DNA from: Micrococcaceae bacterium Sec5.1
GTDB lineage: Bacteria; Actinomycetota; Actinomycetes; Actinomycetales; Micrococcaceae
Length of the DNA: 64,000 nt
Direction: 5' to 3'
Assembly: GCA_039636795.1 (NCBI GenBank)
Contig: CP143430.1
Location: 2,852,001 to 2,916,000, forward strand
Position numbers and translations under genes: made by a program. Below, one piece after another: positions 25,456 to 33,899 of this stretch. Position 1 is the first letter of the stretch; each line of letters begins with the position of its first letter. The notes below the pieces were generated by a model, which had not been told where the DNA came from, made no database searches, and saw only the letters and a list, made by a program, of their open reading frames with translations.

Positions 25456-26136
25456 GCGATTCCTCCCAATTTAGCCGCCACTGCACATGATCTCGCCAGC
25501 TTACTGCGTCCGGAAGTACCAGTCGGAACGTCGAACGACCACCGGCAGGGACGCTGCTGAATCGTGCTGTGATTTCACTTCGGGATTTATCGACTATTAC
25601 GAGGACGTCATCGTGTCGGTTACTCGTATTCGACCTGGTCGCGGGGGAGCCAACGGAATGTCATTGGGAACACAGCCCCGGTGAACGCGGACCCAAGTCC
25701 CCGCTTAGCGACAGCTTTGGGGAAGGGATCGGGCCGAGAATTGCCTGCCCGACGGCGCGTGGGTGAGCGAGCCCAGCACAAGACAACCGTCGGGGGTAAC
25801 CCCATCAGAGGAATCCCCATTAGGTACCGGCGAGTGACAACTGCCAGCATGATCTCTGTTGGCGTTCAAGGCTATGAAGGCCGCTCGCGCTGCCAGGCGA
25901 CAGGGCGCTTGTGTCTATGTCTTGGTTGATGTGCCCTGGCCCTGGTGAGGGCCGGGGCAGTTGACGACAGAATCCCCCGGACCTCGTCGGCGCCAGGACG
26001 GACTGCATGCGCGGAGCTAGCTTGAAGGCGAAAGTACCTGTTCAATTGCGGCAACCCTGTCAGCTTACGAATGAGGGCGGTACTCGTATCATTTGCCTGC
26101 TGATATGGCGCAGCCCTCTGGAACGCGTCCATTCGA
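25456..26136. other. Gap without a recognisable gene
   Basis: Short open frames exist on both strands, but none has both a ribosome site and a recognisable family. A hairpin near 25931-25956 (GCCCTGGCCCT pairing with AGGGCCGGGGC, one mismatch) may end transcription of the minus-strand MHS transporter. Confidence 0.5.
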
Positions 26137-27486
26137 TCAAACCTCCGTCATCAGCGATTGGTCCGCTGTAGCGATGGAGGGTGGTGTTGTACGGCCGCCC
26201 CAGGCAGCGAACACGAACAAAATACCACCGACGATGAACATGCCAGAAACGGCGGCCGTGCTATCGGTCCCGGAGGCCGTTATGAGTGCCAAAGCCAGCA
26301 CCGGACCGAATCCGGCGGCAACTGCGCCACTCGATTCCTTGGCCACGCCTATGCCCGTCACACGGGATTTGGTCGCAAACTGGCGTGCCATAAAGGGGCT
26401 TGTGGCTACGGAGAGAAGTGGTGCAAGAAGGCCCGTGCCGAGAATCAAGGCGATCCAGATGTACAGCGGGACTGCCGTGTTGAGTAGCCAGAAGAAAGGG
26501 AACGCGTAGAGGATGACCAGCAGGCCGCCGAACGCCAGGACTCTCTGAACAGGGATCATGTCGCAGAGTCGGCCGCAAAATGGCGTCCAGAAAATTGCGA
26601 CCGCGCTGGCCAATGTTATGCCGAAGCTACTGACAGCACCGCCTATGTCTTTGAATTCAGCAAGGTAAGAAATAGAGAACGTCTTCCACAGAGTCGCGAT
26701 GAGTGCGTAGCCAGCGTAGGCAGCAAATACGATGACCAGGCCTCTCCAGTCGGACCTGAATAGGTCGGTCAGAACACGAAACCAGCTTCTCCGGGTTTCT
26801 GCCACTGGCATTGCCTCGAAATCGGGACTTTCCGGTAGCTTGAGGCGAATTACATATCCCACGACGGCAACGAGAAAGCTTATTACAAAGGGGATGCGCC
26901 AACCCCAGGAGTAGAAAAAGTCGTCGCCGATCATGGCCAAGCCGGCCACCGCGAGTGAGGCGAAGAAGACACCCAAGTTGACTCCTAGCGTCGGGAGAGA
27001 GCCGAACCGCCCGCGCTTGCCGTCCCCGGCATGTTCATACGAGACCGTTATCGCAGCACTGAACTCTGCGCCTGCGCCAATACCTTGGAAGATGCGAAGC
27101 ACGACCAGCAGGATTGGGGCTGCCACGCCGATGGAATCGTACGAAGGAATGAATCCCATCAGTCCCGTGGATCCGCCCATCAGGATAAGACTCCAGGACA
27201 ATACCACCTTGCGTCCGAACTTATCTCCCAGAATGCCGAACACAAGTCCCGCAAGTGGGCGGGCGAGGAACCCGACGCCGAACGTGGCGAGGGCCGCCAT
27301 TGCGCTTGCCGTCGAGTCCGATGAGGGGAAGAACGTGGGGCCAATTACGAGTCCGGCCATCGCCGAGTACAGAAAGAAATCGAAATATTCGAGAGCGGTG
27401 CCCACGACAACTGCGGGTCCTACGCGACGATGACCAGCCTTAGCTGCTTGCGTATAAGCCCCACTGGGCGGTGTTGGATAACTCAC
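26137..27486 (-). CDS. MHS family (metabolite:H+ symporter) MFS transporter
   Basis: This 449-aa 12-helix permease takes up an organic acid or zwitterion by proton symport. MHS signatures are GTALEYFDFFLYSAMAGLVI in TM1, RPLAGLVFGILGDKFGRK in the TM2-3 loop, and RIFQGIGAGAEFSAAITVSY in TM4. Start GTG has GGAGG seven bases upstream. Relatives include ShiA, KgtP, ProP and benzoate-type carriers. It lies between the IclR gene and an aldo/keto reductase on the same strand. Substrate not assignable. Confidence 0.88.
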   Translation of the reverse strand: MSYPTPPSGAYTQAAKAGHRRVGPAVVVGTALEYFDFFLYSAMAGLVIGPTFFPSSDSTASAMAALATFGVGFLARPLAGLVFGILGDKFGRKVVLSWSLILMGGSTGLMGFIPSYDSIGVAAPILLVVLRIFQGIGAGAEFSAAITVSYEHAGDGKRGRFGSLPTLGVNLGVFFASLAVAGLAMIGDDFFYSWGWRIPFVISFLVAVVGYVIRLKLPESPDFEAMPVAETRRSWFRVLTDLFRSDWRGLVIVFAAYAGYALIATLWKTFSISYLAEFKDIGGAVSSFGITLASAVAIFWTPFCGRLCDMIPVQRVLAFGGLLVILYAFPFFWLLNTAVPLYIWIALILGTGLLAPLLSVATSPFMARQFATKSRVTGIGVAKESSGAVAAGFGPVLALALITASGTDSTAAVSGMFIVGGILFVFAAWGGRTTPPSIATADQSLMTEV

Positions 27487-27784
27487 TGCGTAACCTCCGA
27501 TTAGTCGGGTTGGTCAATAGCTCCCCACCCAATTTGCCAGATTCGGCACGGCGTTCCATTAGGCGGCACGAATCATGATGCCCGTCACATAGCTCGGTGT
27601 CAATGGTCCAGCACTCCTACACGGGGGTAGTGGGAAAATGTCGATGAGATTCTTCCGTCTATTCCTGGAGAGCGCTGCTGGCGTGCCCAGGCGCAGGCCG
27701 GCGGTAACGCTGGGCGAATGTCTGCGGGTGGACGTGGTTGGCCGTTAGACGTCCGGCCTCTATATGACTGCTAGTGGTCTGTCT

Positions 27785-27906
27785 CAGTTTTGTTTGAGGG
27801 TTTTGAGGGCGACGCGGCCACGGGCTGGAGGAGCCGACCATTTTTCCGGCGACCACATCCAGGGCAGCGAACAGCGTCGCCGTTCCATGTGTCGATTCCT
27901 CGATGA
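27785..27906 (-). mobile_element. Fragment of an IS630-like transposase
   Basis: Read on the minus strand, about 40 codons resemble the core of IS630-family DDE transposases: STHGTATLFAALDVVAGKMV followed by GSSSPWPRR. The match ends abruptly on both sides and no intact transposase or terminal repeats are present. The rest of 27487-27961 shows nothing else recognisable. The family call is from memory of the motif, so moderate confidence only. Confidence 0.45.
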
Positions 27907-27961
27907 TGTCCTGGCTTCATCCCTTTGCAGGTACAAAACCGGCTCTATGGGTGGGGCGTTA

Positions 27962-28900
27962 TCAAAAGCCTTGATCAGTTGGATCGGAAGTGCGGAATCC
28001 AGCCCTATCCAATCGCCGCTTTGCTTCTGCGTAGACGTCCTCCGCCAGACTCCCTCGAGCTGCAGCCTGGGCATTCTCCCGTACATGCTCAGGAGAGGCT
28101 GTTCCGACAATGACTGTGGACACTTCCGTCCGCGTCATCACGAAGCGAAGGAGGAATCCCTGCAAGTCGTCGCCATCCAGCAGATCGTCGAAGGCAAGAT
28201 CCGCCGGCGAGTCAGCACGGCTGTCCACAATCTGTTTTGCCTGCACCGAGCGTGCCGTTCCTCCCCGCACAATGACGCCCGCGCCGGAGGCGTTGATAAG
28301 TGGAAGATATTTTTCAAGAGAACGCTCGAGTGCGGAATACGGGACTTGGAACGTCTCGAATACGCCGAGGTCGATGTGGTCAAGGATGTCCGGAAAAGTT
28401 GAGGATATGCCAATCGCCCGCACCTTGCCCTCCTCCCTGGCACCTTCCAGTGTCTCCAGCACGTCATCACGTTGAAGAACCGCTACAGAGGGCCCAATGT
28501 GGACCTGCGCCAGGTCCAAATAATCAGTTCGAAGACGCGAAAGGCTTTGCTCGATCCCTGCACGGATATTCGCAGGGGAATAGTCATGGACAAGAGGGCC
28601 GTAGGAAGGGCCATCTGGTTGGTGGTCCAGAGGACAGCCCACCTTGGACGCGAGCAGATACTCCGACCGACGATGGCCAATATGGCGCCCAATGAGCTCT
28701 TCACTCTCCCCATAGTCGATTGAAGTATCGATGAATCGGATGCCTTCGTCGAGCACGGTATTGAGAAGCGCTTCAGCAACTCCCTTATCGAGTAAACGGG
28801 GCACGCGGTGCGAGGCTCCCCGTAGCTCCATGGCGCCAAAACCCAGCACTGTGCTGCGCTGCCCTGTACTTGTGAGGGGGCGCTCTTCAAATCGAATCAT
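27962..28900 (-). CDS. Aldo/keto reductase
   Basis: This 312-aa cytoplasmic NAD(P)H-dependent oxidoreductase has the catalytic tetrad Asp58 and Tyr63 (FIDTSIDYGESEE), Lys86 (LLASKVG) and His134 (AQVHIGPS). The family motif IRAGIEQSLSRLRTDYLDL precedes His134. It resembles the AKR subgroup that includes D-threo-aldose/L-fucose dehydrogenases and pyridoxal reductase-like proteins. Start ATG has GAGAAAGG upstream. It stands alone between two MHS transporters on the same strand and could reduce or oxidise the imported compound. Confidence 0.88.
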   Translation of the reverse strand: MIRFEERPLTSTGQRSTVLGFGAMELRGASHRVPRLLDKGVAEALLNTVLDEGIRFIDTSIDYGESEELIGRHIGHRRSEYLLASKVGCPLDHQPDGPSYGPLVHDYSPANIRAGIEQSLSRLRTDYLDLAQVHIGPSVAVLQRDDVLETLEGAREEGKVRAIGISSTFPDILDHIDLGVFETFQVPYSALERSLEKYLPLINASGAGVIVRGGTARSVQAKQIVDSRADSPADLAFDDLLDGDDLQGFLLRFVMTRTEVSTVIVGTASPEHVRENAQAAARGSLAEDVYAEAKRRLDRAGFRTSDPTDQGF

Positions 28901-29091
28901 GGGCTAAAGTACCTTTCTCCGGGCCCCATTGTTTGGATGCTCCATTCCTTGCAGCGTCGCTTCGTTGCTACTCATTCGGTGCGCCTTGGTAGCCGTGGTC
29001 ATTTAAGGTCATTGCGGCCGCAGTTGCGGTTGTTCATCAATGCGTCGCCGTGCGGTCGATCGGCCCAATCGCCAAGACGCCCTCCAGACCC

Positions 29092-30606
29092 TTAAATACG
29101 GCTTCCACCCTCGGTCTCTGAATGAGCAAGCGGGCTGCGAGGCAGTTCCGCTGAGTCGATGAGGCTGTTGGTGTCCTGGCTATCAACGAGGTACTGGGCC
29201 TCTTCCGTTGTTTCCACGTTGGGCATGGACCCATTTAGGGGTTTCCTGCTTGTTTCTTTGAGGAAAAAGACGGAAATTAGTCCAAGAAGGGCAGCGCCCA
29301 TCAGGTAGTAGGCGGGCACCATCTTGTTCCCGGTAACTCCGATAAGCGCCGCAACAACCAGTGGAGCCGTACCGCCAAAGGCAGCATTTCCCACATTGTA
29401 TGCAAGCCCAAGAGCGCTGGAGCGCGACGGCGTAGGGAACTGCTCAGGTAGCGAAGAAGCGTAGCTCGACGAAAAGAGGGTGGCGCAGATCATGATGAAA
29501 AGTGTCCCGAGTTGGGCACCCCAAAGCTGGCCGGACCCCATCATCATGAACGCTGGAACCGGAAGCACGACGCCCAGGATTGCGCCGCTGAACAGGATCC
29601 GTTTCCTGCCTATCTTGTCCGAGAGCGAGGCAAAGAACTGGGTTGCGAAGGCCGCAAGGACGAACAAGGGAAAAATCACAAGGGTGCCAAGGGATCCTTG
29701 GAAGCCCAACGTCTGATTCAGATATGTGGGAGTGAACGACGTCATGGTGTAGGCAATGACGTTGCCGGCCGCCGCGACACCCATGACGGGCAGGATATAG
29801 CGCCCGTGGGCCCGAACGACCTGCACAATGCCCGGATTTTTTGCCATCTCACCGGTTTTGCGGGATTCCTCAGCGCGTTCCTTCAGGACTGCACTGAAGG
29901 TAGGGGATTCTTCGATCCGATAGCGGAAATACAGGGCTATCCCAGCAAGCGGCCCAGCGATGAGAAAAGGAATACGCCAGCCGAAGGCTTGCATCTCGTC
30001 CTGACCCAGGCTTAGCTGAAGGACAGCCACCAGACCGGCTCCAACGGCAAATCCGAGGTAACTGGATCCCATAAATCCTACATAGAAGCCCCGTCGCTTA
30101 TCTGGAGCGTATTCGCTCAGGAAAGTCGCACCACCGGTGTATTCTCCACTGGCTGAGAACCCTTGCAGCAGTTTCAGGAACACAAGAAGGGCCGGAGCCC
30201 AGAGCCCGATAACGGCGTAGCCCGGGAGCAGACCGGTAGCAAACGTGGCGATGGACATCAGGAGCAACGTAAACGTCAAAACCTTCCGTCGCCCGATCCG
30301 GTCTCCCAGCCATCCGAAGAAAACGCCGCCCAACGGCCGGGCAACGAATGTAACTGCGAATGTGCCATATAGGTACAGCGACTGGACTGTCGGATCGGCC
30401 TGCGGCAGGAAGACAGGGCCCATTACGGTTATGAGGTAGGCAAATACACCGAACTCATACCATTCGATGATGTTCCCGACGACTGTTCCGGCAACAGCGC
30501 GCTTCAAGGCGGCCTTGTTGACTATTCGGATGTCACTTATTTTCAAATGCCGCGTGCCACCATGGGCGCCGTCGGCGTTTCCAAATCTTTGGTCTCCAGT
30601 AGACAT
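29092..30606 (-). CDS. MHS family MFS transporter, ProP/ShiA-like
   Basis: This 504-aa proton symporter has the MHS hallmarks [20 protein letters not shown] (TM1), [19 protein letters not shown] and [20 protein letters not shown]. The cytoplasmic tail of about 50 residues is hydrophilic but has no clear coiled coil like ProP. The in-frame ATG at 30696 is rejected in favour of ATG 30606, which has GAAGG six bases upstream and gives a 45-residue leader before TM1. Possible substrates are shikimate, oxoglutarate, proline or betaine; none can be chosen from the sequence. Confidence 0.88.
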   Translation of the reverse strand: MSTGDQRFGNADGAHGGTRHLKISDIRIVNKAALKRAVAGTVVGNIIEWYEFGVFAYLITVMGPVFLPQADPTVQSLYLYGTFAVTFVARPLGGVFFGWLGDRIGRRKVLTFTLLLMSIATFATGLLPGYAVIGLWAPALLVFLKLLQGFSASGEYTGGATFLSEYAPDKRRGFYVGFMGSSYLGFAVGAGLVAVLQLSLGQDEMQAFGWRIPFLIAGPLAGIALYFRYRIEESPTFSAVLKERAEESRKTGEMAKNPGIVQVVRAHGRYILPVMGVAAAGNVIAYTMTSFTPTYLNQTLGFQGSLGTLVIFPLFVLAAFATQFFASLSDKIGRKRILFSGAILGVVLPVPAFMMMGSGQLWGAQLGTLFIMICATLFSSSYASSLPEQFPTPSRSSALGLAYNVGNAAFGGTAPLVVAALIGVTGNKMVPAYYLMGAALLGLISVFFLKETSRKPLNGSMPNVETTEEAQYLVDSQDTNSLIDSAELPRSPLAHSETEGGSRI

Positions 30607-30651
30607 TGATATCCTTCGTCGATTCACTGATGCTGGGGTGAGGTCGCAGAG

Positions 30652-30676
30652 GACCGCGGCCCAAAAGACCGCGGTC
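30652..30676. promoter_or_regulatory. Inverted repeat upstream of the MHS transporter gene
   Basis: GACCGCGG and CCGCGGTC are perfect complements with a 9-bp centre, 46 bp before the transporter start. Position fits an operator; no T-run makes it a poor terminator. Confidence 0.35.
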
Positions 30677-30892
30677 TTGCATCGGTACGGACACATAAGC
30701 AGCTATCGTCACGGTGATCCATAAGACATTCGCCAACGAAATACTTGCAAGCTTGTATCGCCTCCGATCCAGGCAACCGTGCCGAGTTAAATTCACCTCT
30801 TGTTTGGTGCCCCGACGATGGGCTTCGGTTGTGGCTTCCGGAGATCGAACGGCCGGCCCATGGTTCATTGTCATCCCATCATCTGGTGATTT

Positions 30893-31140
30893 TTAGCCCT
30901 GGGCGAAGCTCGACGCCGTCGCCGACGGCATCGACGGCTTCGATGTCCAGAATCGGGGGAAGGAGAAGTCCGGGCCGGACTGCCCCTTTCGATTGGTGAC
31001 CTCGGACTCATTAACGTCAAACGCCGTGACTCGGATGCGCACCTGCCCAGGCTCGACGTCGGGGATTTGTACCTGGGAAACGGTGAGTTCGTTGGGTGTG
31101 ACCAGGCAAGCCAGTGGATAGCGCGCAAGGTATTAGTCAC
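30893..31140 (-). pseudogene. Frameshifted N-terminal remnant of a quinone oxidoreductase (MDR family)
   Basis: The minus strand encodes, in shifting frames, the start MTNTLRAIHWLA, then ELTVSQVQIPDVEPGQVRIR with VTAFDVNESEVTNRKGQSG, then after a further one-base shift ILDIEAVDAVGDGVELRPG. This is the unmistakable first 80 residues of a medium-chain (zeta-crystallin-like) reductase; the rest is missing. Its GTG start overlaps the end of the tetR gene by 8 bp, so tetR and this gene once formed an operon. At least two indels and a 3' deletion make it non-functional. Confidence 0.72.
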
Positions 31141-31723
31141 CGTGGGTCCCCTGGGCTGCTATGGGTTCGATAGCGGGGAGGTTGACGAGTGCTTGGTACG
31201 CGCGGCGGACCATGTTCTGGTCAAGCGGCAGGTCTTCGTGGAAGAGGCGATAACTCCACCACCCCCACAAGAGAGCGTCGACGGCTCGGGCGGAACCGTC
31301 GGAGAAGGAGCGGCGGAGGATCACAAGGGATTCTTCCTGGAAGTCGCGGAGGAGGTCCGCCACCTGAGAGCTTCGTGCTCCGTAGTGGCGCATCTCCTCG
31401 TAGAGCCGGATGTCATCGAGGGTCGGGCTTGTCGTGCCGCACGTGGCGTCAACGAGCACCTCAACTGCTTCGGCATTGTTCTGGGCGGCGCGCAGCGGGG
31501 CCGCGTATCGGGGCTCCAGGCCATCCCGGAGTGTCTCGAACGCACTGACGATCAGGGCCTCCAGATCGGAGAAGTAGTACGTTGTGGACCCCAGCGGCAC
31601 ACCAGCTTGCGCGGCAATACGCCGATACGAGGCGGCGTGAACCCCTTCCGTGCCAATGATTTCAAGGGCTGCGCGAAGGATTCGCGCCCGGCGCTCTGGA
31701 TCATTCGGTTTGCCCTTTCGCAC
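31133..31723 (-). CDS. TetR family regulator of the MmcQ/YjbR-RarA cassette
   Basis: This 196-aa repressor has the N-terminal HTH (RARILRAALEIIGTEGVHAA, then YRRIAAQAGVPLGSTTYYF) and an all-helical C-terminal domain. The start is GTG 31723 with a perfect AAAGGAGGAA just upstream; the longer frame from 31756 would start inside the palindrome. It is divergent from the mmcQ/yjbR operon across a 24-bp palindrome that must be its operator by position. A broken quinone oxidoreductase overlaps its 3' end; TetR plus such an oxidoreductase is a common pair, suggesting the ligand may be an electrophile or xenobiotic. Confidence 0.88.
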   Translation of the reverse strand: MRKGKPNDPERRARILRAALEIIGTEGVHAASYRRIAAQAGVPLGSTTYYFSDLEALIVSAFETLRDGLEPRYAAPLRAAQNNAEAVEVLVDATCGTTSPTLDDIRLYEEMRHYGARSSQVADLLRDFQEESLVILRRSFSDGSARAVDALLWGWWSYRLFHEDLPLDQNMVRRAYQALVNLPAIEPIAAQGTHGD

Positions 31724-31744
31724 CGGTTCCTCCTTTGTCAGACC

Positions 31745-31768
31745 AAGTGCGTACAATGGTACGCACTT
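31745..31768. promoter_or_regulatory. Perfect 24-bp palindromic TetR operator
   Basis: AAGTGCGTAC and its exact complement GTACGCACTT flank AATG. It lies in the 77-bp space between the divergent tetR and first mmcQ/yjbR genes, 21 bp from the tetR start and 32 bp from the other start, and so could repress both. Confidence 0.75.
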
Positions 31769-31800
31769 CGACTGGATGAAACGCGACGAAGGAGGAACAC

Positions 31801-32184
31801 ATGCACGGTGACACGCTGCAACAGCGCGCCAGGGACCGCGTCGAAGAGCTGCCGGGCGCCGGACTCGAGCATCCGTTCGGGCCCGACTGGGACGTGTTCA
31901 AGGTGGGGGAGAAGGTCTTCATGTTGATGACCGAGGTCACGGGACAACCCATCGTGATCGTCAAGGCCGACCCCGAAGACGGAAAATCACTTCGCGAGGA
32001 ATACGGTGACATCACCCCCGGCTATCACATGAACAAGGAACACTGGATCACGCTGCACCCCGGCGGAACCCTGACGGAGACCCTCGTTGATGAGCTGGTT
32101 ATCGAGTCTTACCTGCTCGTCGTCGAAAATCTGCCCAAGGCGAAGCGCCCCGTAGACCCCGTCCTGTTTGGCAGGACAGGCTGA
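31801..32184 (+). CDS. MmcQ/YjbR family protein, first copy
   Basis: This 127-aa cytoplasmic protein of the MmcQ/YjbR (CyaY-like fold) family is often annotated as DNA-binding, but no biochemical role is established. Family segments are HPFGPDWDVFKVGEKVFMLM, IVIVKADPEDGKSLREEY and the ending MNKEHWITLHPGG. The start ATG has GAAGGAGG five bases upstream, one of the best ribosome sites in the window. It is the first gene of a four-gene operon and overlaps the second copy by one base (TGATG). Confidence 0.85.
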   Translation: MHGDTLQQRARDRVEELPGAGLEHPFGPDWDVFKVGEKVFMLMTEVTGQPIVIVKADPEDGKSLREEYGDITPGYHMNKEHWITLHPGGTLTETLVDELVIESYLLVVENLPKAKRPVDPVLFGRTG

Positions 32185-32543
32185 TGACCCTCTCTGGTGA
32201 CCTGCTGCAACAGGCAGCCCGTAACACCGCGGCCGCACTGGGCGATGTCAGCAATGGGCGGCCGTTCACGCCCCACCTCGACGTGTGGAAGGTGCGTGGC
32301 AAGGTGTTCCTCATCATCACCGAGGACAACCCCGAACAGCAGATCATCACTGTCAAGGTCGACCCGCATCACGGCGACGCGCTCCGCCGCGACCACGACA
32401 CGATCACTCCCGGTCAGTACCTCGACAAACAGCACTGGATCTCCGTCGGCCCAGGCCCAGGTGTGACGAAGCGGCTCGTTGAGAACCTGGTGCAGGACTC
32501 CTACGACCTCGTCTCCGGCCGCCAAGCGGAGGAGCGATCGTGA
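32184..32543 (+). CDS. MmcQ/YjbR family protein, second copy
   Basis: This 119-aa paralogue of the preceding gene shares the order FTPHLDVWKVRGKVFLIITE, IITVKVDPHHGDALRRDH and DKQHWISVGPGPGV. The two proteins differ substantially, so the duplication is not recent and they may form a heterodimer. Translation is coupled on both sides: TGATG with the first copy and GTGA with rarA. Confidence 0.85.
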   Translation: MTLSGDLLQQAARNTAAALGDVSNGRPFTPHLDVWKVRGKVFLIITEDNPEQQIITVKVDPHHGDALRRDHDTITPGQYLDKQHWISVGPGPGVTKRLVENLVQDSYDLVSGRQAEERS

Positions 32544-33877
32544 GCGAGCAACCGATGTCACTGTTCGACATGGACGATTCCTCACGGCCCCTCGCCGATC
32601 GGCTGCGCCCGCGCACACTGCAGGACGTCCTCGGCCAGGACCACCTCCTTGCAGCAGATGCCCCGATCGGGCGCATGGTCGGCGCTCAACGACTGGTGTC
32701 GATGATCCTGTGGGGGCCACCTGGCTGCGGGAAGACCACCATCGCCCGCCTCCTCGCAGAGCAAACCAACCTGGCGTTCGAACCGCTATCCGCCACCTTC
32801 TCGGGTGTCGCGGACCTTCGCAAGGTGTTCCAAGCAGCCCAGCGCCGCCGGGAGATCGGGCAGGGAACACTGCTCTTCGTCGACGAGATCCACCGCTTCA
32901 ACCGTGCCCAACAGGACTCTTTCCTGCCCTACGTCGAAGACGGCACAATTGTCCTCGTCGGCGCAACCACCGAAAACCCCAGCTTCGAACTCAACGGCGC
33001 ACTGCTGTCCCGCTGCCAGGTATTCGTCCTGAAACGCCTCGACGACGTGGCGCTCCACGCCCTCATCAACCGCGCAGAAGACATACTCGGTGCACCACTG
33101 CCCCTGGACGAGAACGCCCGGCAGGCACTTATCGCCATGGCAGATGGAGACGGCAGGTACCTGCTGAACATGATCGAACAGGTCCAATCGCTGCCCGCGC
33201 CCGTGGATCCGACAACCCTAGCGGCCGCGGTGCAGAAGCGCGCGCCGCTATACGACAAGGCGCAGGAAGGCCACTACAACCTCATCTCGGCGCTCCACAA
33301 GTCGATGCGCGGCTCGGACCCGGACGCGGCCCTGTACTGGTTTGCCCGAATGCTCGACGGCGGCGAGGACCCGTTGTTCATCGCCCGCCGCCTTACACGC
33401 TTCGCCACCGAAGACATCGGCATGGCCGACCCCAACGCGGTACAGCAGGCCCTCGCCGCCTGGGACGTTTATGAACGTCTCGGTTCCCCGGAAGGCGAAC
33501 TCGCGATCGCCCAAGCCGTGCTCTACCTCGCAACAGCGCCCAAGTCGATCGGAGTGTACCGCGGCTTCAACAGGGCCAGCGCCGCAGCACGAGGAACCGG
33601 GTCGCTGATGCCGCCAGCGCACATCCTCAATGCCCCCACCCGGCTGATGAAGGACCTCGGCTACGGCAAGGGCTACCAATACGACCCCGACACGGACACC
33701 GGATTCTCCGGCGCCGACTACTTCCCCGACGACATGCCCCGACAGACCTTCTACGAACCCACAACCAACGGATACGAACGCGCCATCAGCGAACGACTCC
33801 ACCACTGGGAACAACTGCGGACCGCTGGCCCAAACGCGTCTATCCACAACAACTCCATTACCCCCGAAACTGACTGA
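32540..33877 (+). CDS. rarA: RarA/MgsA-type replication-associated AAA+ ATPase
   Basis: This 445-aa ATPase resembles RarA (MgsA/WRNIP1), which acts at stalled replication forks. Walker A GPPGCGKTT is at residues 59-67, Walker B with FVDEIHRFNRAQQDSFLPYV follows, sensor 1 is in GATTENPSFELNGALLSRCQ, and the C-terminal tetramerisation domain includes YNLISALHKSMRGSDPDAAL and RRLTRFATEDIGMADPNA. All parts needed for activity are present. It starts at a GTG overlapping the second yjbR copy. Location in a TetR-controlled operon is unusual, and a housekeeping rarA probably exists elsewhere, so this may be an inducible second copy. Confidence 0.9.
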   Translation: MSEQPMSLFDMDDSSRPLADRLRPRTLQDVLGQDHLLAADAPIGRMVGAQRLVSMILWGPPGCGKTTIARLLAEQTNLAFEPLSATFSGVADLRKVFQAAQRRREIGQGTLLFVDEIHRFNRAQQDSFLPYVEDGTIVLVGATTENPSFELNGALLSRCQVFVLKRLDDVALHALINRAEDILGAPLPLDENARQALIAMADGDGRYLLNMIEQVQSLPAPVDPTTLAAAVQKRAPLYDKAQEGHYNLISALHKSMRGSDPDAALYWFARMLDGGEDPLFIARRLTRFATEDIGMADPNAVQQALAAWDVYERLGSPEGELAIAQAVLYLATAPKSIGVYRGFNRASAAARGTGSLMPPAHILNAPTRLMKDLGYGKGYQYDPDTDTGFSGADYFPDDMPRQTFYEPTTNGYERAISERLHHWEQLRTAGPNASIHNNSITPETD

Positions 33878-33899
33878 GCTTTTAGAAAGGACTTCACCT

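Noticed and set aside
27764..28402. 212-codon plus-strand frame
   Set aside because: Antisense to the end of the aldo/keto reductase and to the IS630-like scrap; no family.
31067..31927. 286-codon plus-strand open frame across the tetR gene and operator
   Set aside because: It is the antisense shadow of tetR and continues through the palindrome into the mmcQ/yjbR gene; no motif or start signal.
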